Positions 56,255 to 64,000 of a DNA stretch of 64,000 nt are shown here, in pieces. The DNA is from Telopea speciosissima (taxonomy: Eukaryota; Streptophyta; Magnoliopsida; Proteales; Proteaceae): contig NC_057926.1 in NCBI RefSeq assembly GCF_018873765.1, positions 37,990,946 to 38,054,945 on the forward strand, read 5' to 3'. Below the pieces are notes generated by a model that had not been told where the DNA came from, did not search any database, and worked only from the letters and a program-made list of their open reading frames with translations. The number at the start of each line of letters is the position of its first letter. The stretch's first letter is position 1. A program made the translations under genes and the position numbers.

Positions 56255-58049
56255 TCAAACGTAGACAGCTAACCAGTTTACACTTTTTCCGTGGCGAATT
56301 CGAAAAGACGAAATTGCCACTGCCACTAACCTTTCTGGTGGGGAAGCAGAGGCGGGCGTTAACATTTGGGCTAACTTGACGGCGTCTTCGGGTCGGTTAA
56401 CAACGTGGTTGAAGCAGAGATAACGGCCGTAACTGGAAACATCTTCGAAAACACAGATATGAGCGTCGACAAGGAATTTTACGTCAACCGTCACCAACAC
56501 TCCATCTTCGTACATCTCAGCCGCTCCTTTCAGATAAGGGTTCGTGATGGACAGTTCAGGACCCAATAGAAGCCCAGCGTTGACGGTCACCATGCTAAGC
56601 CCGCGGTCCATCGCTAAAGCCCAAGCCGTCTTCTCCGCCAGCGTTTTAGATAATGCGTGCCATAACTGCCACCATAAAAAAACCACCTAATTAGTGGATG
56701 GCTAACCTAGTAAATAAACTACCACTATAAGGGCAATAAATCGGAGTTTTCGATGTAGTAGTTGTATTAAAAAGACGAAAATACCCTTATCGTGTGCGTT
56801 GTATTACCTTGAATTTTTTGCAGAAGTTGACGTCGCTCCAGTTTCTCTCGTCAAAGTCCAAGGTTGACTTTCTATCCTCTCTCCATATAACGGCCGTTAC
56901 TGACGACGTAAACACGACTTTGTCTATCGTGTCCGTCTGTGCGCACGCTTCCAGCACATTGTGAGCTGCTCTCACTTCTACATCCGCCATAAATTCCTGC
57001 ACCAAACCAATTTCACATGACAGAATTAACTTCAGATCATTATAAGAATTGCACAAAACTTGAGGTTATTTTAGTAAATTAAAAAACTCAAATTCCTTTT
57101 CCCAGATAGGGGTTTCACTATGTTGAGGCACAGTATTAAATCTAGTTTTGAAAGACCAATTAAGTGAGATCGAAATTTGTTTAAAATATTATATATTTTT
57201 TAGGAGTTTTGTTTGGTTTTCTCTGGGTGTAAAATGTTAAAATGACTCAAATAATCAAAATTTCGACGAAACAATGCATTTTGAGATCAAAATTTTCTAA
57301 TCGAGATGACCAAAATTTTACCAAATATTGCATATTTTCATTTCGACATAGCATCTAGTTTCTCCCTGACCCAAATATCCGAAATTCACGACAGATGCTC
57401 TTGCAGAGCTGCAGTAACAGATCAAAACCCTTAATTTTCTATTTTGCACGTGCAGACACGTGGCATAATTAAGATGGTTAATATTTTTAGAGGGGAAAAA
57501 TAGAGAAAAAAGGGGGTTTCTTGTGTTCCTCTGCAACCTTTGTTTTTGGATCATTCAAGTTTGGAAAAGAGATTTTATCAAAAAAAAGGTTTGGAAAAGA
57601 CACACAAGAGAGAGAGAGAGAGAGAGAGAGAACATACATCGAAGGTGGGTTGGTCTTGAGGAGGTTCAAAGGTGTAGAACAAGCCAGAACAACCCTTCAA
57701 GGCATCCATTAAGCTTTGGTAATCAAAAGGATCAGAATGGAAGACTTTGAGGTTCTTGTTATTCTCAACACAAAGTTTCTTCAAAGCTTGTGAATCACCT
57801 GATAAGAAGAAAACAAACAAAACCCACCAAAATTAACAAACCAAACAAAAGCCAGAGTTGAAGAGAAGATGGTTGTGGTGGTGGAGGTGGAGGAGATGAT
57901 GACCTACCATGGTTTTGAAGGGCAGCATGGACGGTGTAGCCTAGGTGGAGGAGACGGTCTACAAGGGAAGAACCAAGAGGACCTGAAGCGTCCATGACAC
58001 AAACGGTCCTTGAGATTGAGGAATAATCATCGAACGTAGCTGGTTCCAT
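56255..58049 (-). CDS. cinnamoyl-CoA-reductase-like NAD(P)-binding protein
   Basis: Exons 58049-57908, 57798-57638, 56996-56808 and 56665-56255 join in phase at GT-AG sites to give 300 residues. A Rossmann fold of the extended short-chain dehydrogenase type is evident: TVCVMDASGPLGSSLVDRLL at 15-34, DPFDYQSLMDALKGCSGLFY, EVRAAHNVLEAC, VVFTSSVTAVIW, NAGLLLGP and YLKGAAEMYEDG. I recognise it as the clade of plant CCR-like proteins related to rice SNL6, not classical CCR. The usual catalytic YxxxK appears as HALSK (H167, K171), so Tyr is His. Classical CCR makes cinnamaldehydes for lignin; whether this one has reductase activity is doubtful. The last 30 residues (PPERLVAVAISSFRIRHGKS and on) differ from the family tail I remember. 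The start is the first ATG, just before the nucleotide-binding strand. Confidence 0.88.
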
Positions 58050-58440
58050 AATCTGATTTGTTCTCTTTCTCAGTCAGAGTCTCTTGGAGAGCGAGAGAGA
58101 GAGAGAGAGAGAGAGAAGAAGAAGAAGAAGAAGGTGGGTTAGGGGTGGACAAGGAAGAAGGGGTAGATGGGTTTGTGGTATTTAAAAGGAGGGAAGGAAG
58201 GAGAGAAGGGTAGCATTCAAAGAGTGTGGTGAGGAGAGTAGATGGTTGGGAAGTGGTTAGTTGAGGCAAAGATGCAAACAACAAAAATAAAGGGAAGGGG
58301 TAGCGGAGAAAGCTAAGAGAGCCCCATGAGAGAGAAAGAGAATTTGTTTTGTTTATGATTAAATTCTGATAGAAACTTATTTTAAGGGACCTCTTCAAGG
58401 CGACTTCCACAGAGATTCTGCCACGTTTTGGCATTGGTGA
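58050..58440 (-). promoter_or_regulatory. 5' leader and proximal promoter of the reductase-like gene
   Basis: Upstream of the start the minus strand has (TTC)n and (CT)n tracts (58136-58092), then CT-rich DNA, as common in plant 5' leaders. A second (CT)n tract lies in intron 2 (57630-57608). The transcription start was not determined. Confidence 0.45.
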
Positions 58441-58647
58441 CCGGTTTATTTAATTTTAGGCAATTGGGAATTGTTTCTATAATCGAGTATTCCTAGAAGT
58501 CTTTCTTGACTAGTGGAAGAATTAAGAATTCCGGGATTCCGGACCGGGTTGAATTCTTCCGATCCACGAATTGGTCTTGACTTGACTCGGCTAATTTTAA
58601 TGGATCACGGTGGTGTTTAAGTGTTAAGTGAAATAAATGCATATCTA

Positions 58648-58788
58648 AGGTTGTGTTTGGTATGTATTCTTTAAATGTATTTTATGTCAATTTTGCATTC
58701 TCATGAAAAAAAAAACAACTATTTTTATCATCTAAGAATGTAATATCAACCTAGAATGCATTTAAAAAATGCATACCAAACACTGCCT
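58648..58788. mobile_element. 141-bp hAT-type MITE
   Basis: AGGTTGTGTTTGGTATGTATTC at the left is nearly repeated inverted at the right (AGGCAGTGTTTGGTATGCATT). Flanks CATATCTA and ATGTCTAG match poorly as an 8-bp duplication. This TTTGGTATG end is common in plant hAT MITEs. Confidence 0.7.
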
Positions 58789-59205
58789 ATGTCTAGTCGT
58801 TTATTTATACACTTAATTAGAAGGATTCCATGGTGCTTACCTGTTAATGTCAATAGGCCTATAACAAGAGTAGCTACGATCTCCTGAATCCGTTTTTATG
58901 GAGAGAGTTTTGCAAGTCACAATCATGGTTATGTTTAAATGCCAAGAAAAGAAGAATTTTTTAAAAAAAAATTTGAATTTGAGGAGGGAGATAGACATAA
59001 AAAAATAATCATTATATTATCATGATTTTTGTCTTATTATGTTTTTTCTTTTTTTTTTTTCTTTTATTGACATTCAAAGATAGCCTAAAATGGGAGAGTC
59101 GAATGTGACTGATGTGGCCCAATTGCCAAATCACCATGCGTAATTGTAACAGATGGTTAGAGCCTTATTCGTAAATCTTTGATATATGATTAGTGTTATA
59201 AGAGG
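58789..59205. other. intergenic, no gene seen
   Basis: AT-rich with poly-T near 59045-59060; ends in the AGAGG target site of the solo LTR. Confidence 0.5.
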
Positions 59206-60057
59206 TGTTGCGTGTTAAAACCTCCGTCGTCCGGTTCTCCCACGGATGAGCCTGTAAAAAATCGAGTGAGCGTAAGAGAGCCGGTGTGACTCCGGCCTAG
59301 GACTCTCCGACGCACAAGTTAGGTCTCCAATGCAACAGTGTAACAGCTAGTAAAAAGTGACAAGAGCGTTTGAGCTCCATACCTGAGTATTTATAGAATG
59401 AGATGAGGCGGTTGGAGGAGTCCTTGTATGGTAAGAGTCCTCTGTTGGTAGGGCTCTTCCGTGCGGGGTGGAGTGGAGAGTTATTTTCGGGGTCGGACTC
59501 TCACTAAGGTAAGAGTCCTTATTGGAGTGTGATTTGGTATCGTGACGAGATCGTGGCTCGATCCTTATCCCACGATACTCGGGTAGTGCTGACGTGGCAC
59601 CATGATCCCTGGTGGGGCGTTATGGTAGCTTCTGTGGACGAGGGCTCGACCTCGGGTGGTCGTGGCATCGGTGCTCGGCCTTCGACGACCGTGGCCTCGG
59701 CATATGTGGCTGGGAGTTTCCTCGGCTACGCTAGAGCTCGGCCGAATCATGGCGGCCGATCTTGGGCAGACCTGTATGGACTCAGTTCACAGCTCGACTG
59801 GCTTGAGCCTCAGCCATGCTGGGGAGATCATTTACTCGCTTTGAATGAGTTATGGCGCCACGCACCGGGTGCTAGGCCTGGTCCTCGGCTGGCCGAGTGG
59901 TCGGTATATGTGCTCGGCCAGGTCGGAAATGAAGTGTTGCTTCCTTCCGGGCGAACGGTTTGGCCCGATCTGGGTCGTGCTCGGCTCAGCTCAAGGCCTT
60001 GGTCTCAGCACATCCACGTGGCGACCTCCGGTTGGTTGGGTGATTTATGACTCATCA
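59206..60057 (-). mobile_element. solo LTR, Ty3/gypsy type, with AGAGG target duplication
   Basis: 852 bp bounded by TG...CA and a perfect 5-bp repeat AGAGG (59201-59205 and 60058-60062). On the minus strand there is a TATA box TCTATAAATACTCAGG near 59400-59385, followed by GTGCGTCGGAGAGTCCTAGG and CCGGAGTCACACCGGCTCTC, the same downstream signature as the solo LTR at 11113-11784. Its GC-rich U3 gives a 173-residue open frame on the plus strand that is not a gene. Confidence 0.87.
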
Positions 60058-60062
60058 AGAGG

Positions 60063-61179
60063 ATAGGTAAGAGGGTTTTGGCCATAGTTTTTAGTTTTCA
60101 TAATATCACCATCAACATTGTGATATGGGAGACACTCAAAGGCTAGATAACAACCACTTGGAGGCCATTGACGGAGTAAAGTTAACCTTTACCAGAGCAC
60201 ACAAGAGTTTTGCCGGAGTTAGAAAATATCGCCTAGAGATACGAATTTTGGACTGAAATAAGTGTTTCTCCCTTGCTTGATTGCGCTAAGCTGCCTACAT
60301 CAATACCAAAAACTTAGTTCAACTTGGGGTGTAGTAAAGCGGCTGGACCTGAGTAGGGGAAGTGAAAATATTGAATCAAATCGAGCTCGACTCAAGCCTG
60401 ACTCCTATATGATTAAATTTGGTTTGAAATTGAACCTGAATTCGGTTGACTTGCACCTTTAGGAAAAACATTATATGATTATTTGGCTCAATTCCACTTA
60501 GACATTTTTAGTTAGAATTTTATTTTATTTTATTTTATTTTTGTGAAGAGAAAGTTTACTATAATAAGCATGTATACACCCAAGAACTTTAGACTCTAAA
60601 AATCTATGAAACCAAAAAATGGAATATGATCAATCTATCAGATACGTGATATATAGGGCCTTCCAAATCAAAGTATCTACAAAACTATTCAGAACGCGTG
60701 GAATACAAAGAAAAGAATTGAAACAAAAGAAGCAATATATTTAATTTTTTTATTGCAACTAAACTTTACATAGATATCTGTTCTTCCTTATTTTTTTCCT
60801 CACCATAGACATTTCATGGAAGGGAGGTTATTCCTAGAATTCACGTTCTAAAGGATCCGCATTTGTAAGAAAGAAAACCAAGAGTCAAAGACTCCATTGT
60901 TGAAAAAGTCCAAAGGTAAAAGATTATTATTTACACCAAAGAACAGTTCAAAATGGATTTATTCCAATCGTGTCAGGTTCTATGGTAATATATTATTAAT
61001 TAGACAAAAGAGCAGTTCAAAATTTCCATTATTACAACCGTAACGTGTGTGGTTTTATATTTGTTTAAAGGATCTTTGAAAGTATCAATCTAATTTTTTT
61101 TAAACAAGACATTCATTACATGTGATTAGATATCCAATCATATTTTATTTGCACATAAGCCGATCGAGAGACACCAATA
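60063..61179. other. intergenic, no gene seen
   Basis: No coding region supported. 60330-60470 has GACTCAAGCCTGACTCC/GGTTTGAAATTGAACC-like repeat sequence typical of hAT MITE interiors. Confidence 0.5.
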
Positions 61180-61322
61180 CAGAACCTCTACGGCCAGCTG
61201 CCTGTGTGGCGCACACACAGGGTCACATGCAATGATTGCCTTAGCTCCGCTCGGACAAGGGTAAGGTGGTTATTGCACATGGCCTTGTGTTTACGCCGCT
61301 CAGGCCACTCGGGCAACTGCAC
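61180..61322. mobile_element. MITE-like palindrome
   Basis: ACGGCCAGCTGCCTGTGTGG, CGCACACACAGGGTCACATG, CAATGATTGCC pairs imperfectly with the inverted right side (GTTATTGCACATGGCCTTGT, GTTTACGCCGCTCAGGCCAC). Similar plan to the 137-bp family. Limits approximate. Confidence 0.55.
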
Positions 61323-62310
61323 CATAGAAGATTTGGACCGGAAAGACACTGGGTATGCCCTTTAAGTGCGGAGAGACCCTCCGGTTGCTATCATCTAGGA
61401 CCACAGCCTTGTTATCGTGTGGCTGTTTCACAATCTCTTTGATGAAGGATTTGGGTGAAGTCAAATACTTATTTGGCATCAAATTTGTTAGAGATCACCA
61501 AAAAAAGAATGTTGTGTTTGTTGCAATTTATTTATATAAAAGAGATTCTAATTAGGTTTAACATGGAGAACTCCAAGAAAGGAAATGTTCTTTTGAGGTA
61601 TGAAGTACGTCTCTCTAAATTTCAGTGCCTTCAATCTCAAGAAGACATTAAGGAAATGAAGAGAATTTTCTATGCTTCAGCAGTAGAACGTATACCATGG
61701 TGTATACAAGCCCAGATATTTGTTATTCAATTGGAATTGTGAGTTGATATCAGTTAAACCCTGACAAAAGCATTGGACTGTTGTCAAGAATATTCTCAAG
61801 TATTTACGGAATACTAAAGATCATTTCTTGATGTATGATTTTGACCAGTTATCAATAATGGAATACACTGACTCAGATTTTCATGTTGACAAAGATAACA
61901 GATTGTCCAAGTTTGGTATGGTCTATATGATGGATATCGGGTCGATAATTTGGAGAAGTGCCAAATAGAAGTCGACAGTTGATTCCACTACTGAGGTTGA
62001 ATAACTTGCAATAGTTGGTGATGATGACAAAGGAGTTTGGCTGAAGAAATCCTTGACTGATCTAGAGATGGTTTTTTAGCTCATCAAGCACATCTCACCA
62101 TTGTATTGTGACAACAAAGGGCAATAAAACAAGCAAAATATTATCTGATTAAAGAGATCAATCATCAATGTGATGTTACTATCACCAAGATTGACTCTGT
62201 AGAAAATGTGTCAGATCCTATGACAAATGATTTGTCTTCTGCTGTGTTTGAGAAACATGTAGACTATATAAGTGTAAAGTACATTGGAAATTGGCTATGA
62301 TGTCTAAGTA
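61323..62310 (+). pseudogene. copia reverse transcriptase and RNase H relic
   Basis: Broken frames encode MKDLGEVKYLFGIKFVRD (copia RT), TSPDICYSIGIVS, YTDSDFHVDKDNRLSKFGMV, IIWRSAK, STVDSTTEVE, GVWLKKSLTDLEMV and LYCDNKGQ (copia RNase H). Stops and frame shifts are dense, so it is an old relic. It runs into the LTR beginning at 62319. Confidence 0.85.
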
Positions 62311-62318
62311 ATAGATTG

Positions 62319-62810
62319 TTAGAATTATGTGTCCATCAAATCCGAATTGTTAATTAATTGAATTAATTTTATCATTATTTTTATACATGACATAATTAAC
62401 GGACTATGGTTGTCTTTAGGTTTTTACCTAAAATGTTTTCGATTAAGGATAGATATGGACACCCTATTCTGACGATCGTCCCATCACGTGTTTCTAAAAA
62501 TGCTAATTCCAGGGACATAGAAGTGAGTACACATACGACATGTGTATTAATTGAATCATGTGAGAATCTCACGTATATTACTGCCAAATGATTAATGTTT
62601 AGTGAATGCATAGAGAGAAAATAGGTCAGAGAATGGCCATTATTTGACCAGAGGCCTTTTATAGCGAGGCACACTTAAATTTGTGGGTTTAAGAAATGAC
62701 TTAAATTGATGATATATTAAATTTCAAACTCAAATTCAATCATGTACCCTCCCAAGATTCTTATTAATCTTTGCATTCTCTTCATAGTCTTGCTTCTCCA
62801 AAACTTTATT
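62319..62810 (+). repeat. copia 3' LTR (start clear, end uncertain)
   Basis: TGTTAGAATTATGTGTCC follows the RNase H relic after AAGTAATAGAT, the normal position and sequence of a copia 3' LTR start. I could not see the CA end; AT-rich LTR-like sequence continues to about 62810. Confidence 0.6.
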
Positions 62811-62914
62811 CTACAACTTGGTAGACTACGGTGGACCTGAAACTTGTGATATGAGTGGGGAACAATGGGATTTACTAATCCACAAAGTTTCAGCCTCATT
62901 TGACCGGATTTGGC

Positions 62915-63031
62915 TCCTCTCCAGGGAGCTCAACACCCAGGGAGAGCCTAGGGGACATCCAAGGGTTGGGCTGTGTCGCACACATCTAGGTGCACACCTA
63001 GGGATGTGTGCGGCACAGCCCAACGGCTAAA
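62915..63031. mobile_element. palindromic MITE, copy 2, truncated
   Basis: CTCTCCAGGGAGCTCAACAC, GCCTAGGGGACATCCAAGGG, TTGGGCTGTGTCGCACACAT matches one arm of the element at 55190-55344. The second arm is present only to GTGCGGCACAGCCCAACGG and then breaks off. Confidence 0.75.
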
Positions 63032-63111
63032 ATTTTAGAAACTAGTAGATAGCACATATCAATTTCTCTATTTATTTGTGAAAGGGTATAACAAATTGGT
63101 TTCAAAGGGCG

Positions 63112-64000
63112 ATGGTAGACCTAGGCAGTTTTCTGGGTTTCCCGGCGATGGACCTGCAGCACAAGGAGGGCGTGGCACCACCCCCTCCATCATTTGCGGC
63201 GATGACAAAGGCTTCCCTCCCGGAGATTGTGGATCTACCGCTGCCGATAAAGGATGGAAATCTAACTCGGATCAAGATCCCCCAAGCAGCGTACATTCAA
63301 CAGCTCGATAAACTTAAGCACTCCCTTCTTGGGAGGTTGAACTTCAGATTCACGTCTATGGTGAAGCTACGTGAGGCTGCTCAAGGATGGGGTTTGAAGG
63401 AAGGAGTCCACATAAAATCTCTCGGGAAAGGATTTGTAATCTTCAGCTTCATGAACTCAAAGGACATGACTTATATGTGGAGACGAAGCCTGGTCTGGGT
63501 AGATGGTCAAGCCATACGCTTCCAACAATGGAGGAAAGATTTTAAGGTGGATGACCAAAAGCTCACGCACAAGCTCTGTTGGATACGGTTTCCAAATTTG
63601 CCATAGGAGTACTGGCATGAACATATTCTATTATCGATTGCTAAGGCGGTGGGAAGGCCTATAGCCATTGATAGAAGGACTAGAGACTTGCATTATGGTC
63701 ACTACGCTCGGGTGTGTGTTGACATCGACGATTCGCTGCCGCGAGTTGAGGAAGTTTTTGTGGAGCGTGAGCGAGAGGAGTCTAACGAGATGTTTGTCTT
63801 CAAACAAGAGGTTGTGTTTGAAGAACCACCCTCACGTTGCTCCGGCTGTCGACATTTTGGTCACAAGGTGGAGGCCTGTCCCAACGAGGAGATGGACTAT
63901 CCAACTGATGCAGGGATCCCGGGTGCAACCTAAGTTGAGCCTACGCCGGCGAAGCAGCAGCGGCGAGATTGGTGTCCAAAAGCCAACCAGGGGGCTTCGC
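63112..64000 (+). pseudogene. LINE (L1-type) ORF1: DUF4283 and CCHC zinc knuckle, partial
   Basis: From about 63112 the frame reads a proline-rich start, IPQAAYIQQLDKLKHSLLGR, GWGLKEGVHIKSLGKGFVIF, MNSKDMTYMWRRSLVWVDGQ, the DUF4283 fold of plant LINE ORF1 proteins. A TAG at 63604-63606 splits it, but the same frame continues (EYWHEHILLSIAKAVGRPIA, RRTRDLHYGHYARVCVDID) to a zinc knuckle C-x2-C-x3-G-H-x4-C (CSGCRHFGHKVEAC). It reaches a TAA at 63931-63933. ORF1 binds the LINE RNA. The reverse transcriptase ORF would lie beyond the right edge. Confidence 0.87.

Noticed and set aside
59529..60050. 173-residue plus-strand open frame, GC-rich
   Set aside because: It lies wholly inside the solo LTR 59206-60057 and is antisense to the LTR's TATA-downstream signature; no domain is seen. 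High GC content explains the open frame.
1..64000. CRISPR array, operon or phage-like system
   Set aside because: No regularly spaced short repeats with unique spacers and no prokaryotic gene organisation; all repeats seen fit eukaryotic transposons or microsatellites.

Overview
This 64 kb window is nuclear DNA from a flowering plant. The genes have canonical GT-AG introns, AT-rich introns and plant-type families (ATL RING-H2 ligase, plant CCCH protein, cinnamoyl-CoA-reductase-like protein). The repeats are also plant-like: Ty1/copia and Ty3/gypsy LTR elements, hAT and Mutator elements, an RTE-type LINE, a DUF4283 LINE and an Au-like SINE. The species cannot be fixed from the sequence alone.

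Only four genes look intact. (1) An intronless ATL-type RING-H2 ubiquitin ligase, 8116-9090, minus strand. (2) A three-finger CCCH zinc-finger protein with two coding exons, 15132-17328, minus. (3) A seven-exon NERD-domain protein, 28217-45161, plus, whose third intron is about 11.4 kb. (4) A four-exon cinnamoyl-CoA-reductase-like protein of the short-chain reductase superfamily, 56255-58049, minus. They are functionally unrelated and each has its own promoter.

Layout. 1-2334: the 5' end of a copia element on the minus strand (LTR, primer binding site, decayed gag and protease). 2335-8115: gene-free, with foldback elements. 9.1-15.1 kb: a decayed plastid 23S rRNA insertion, a solo LTR with target duplication, and a MITE. 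18.6-20.5 kb: a MITE and a Mutator-like element with ~300 bp inverted arms, a perfect 9-bp target duplication and a glycine-rich coding fragment inside (Pack-MULE-like). 20836-24236: a gypsy element with both LTRs that keeps gag and protease but lacks reverse transcriptase and integrase. 25888-26935: a 524-bp tandem duplication.

Intron 3 of the NERD gene (28748-40115) holds an antisense gypsy integrase relic, a LINE relic carrying a 137-bp MULE-type MITE, and a truncated hAT element. A second, nearly complete hAT element (31854-37505) is inserted in the transposase of the first, and itself carries a hAT-type MITE in one of its introns. Introns 4 and 6 carry further small elements.

45.2-56.2 kb is gene-free and rich in short palindromic elements, one SINE, microsatellites and tandem repeats. 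58.1-64 kb holds a MITE, a second solo LTR, a copia reverse transcriptase/RNase H relic with its 3' LTR start, and the first ORF of a LINE running off the right edge.

The main interest is the transposon stratigraphy: many insertions keep readable target duplications, so their order can be worked out. No CRISPR array, operon, tRNA gene or prokaryote-like system was seen. I found no convincing new biochemical system; the strongest candidates for novelty are the Pack-MULE-like element, the hAT-in-hAT-in-intron nest, the gag-protease-only gypsy element and the palindromic MITE families.
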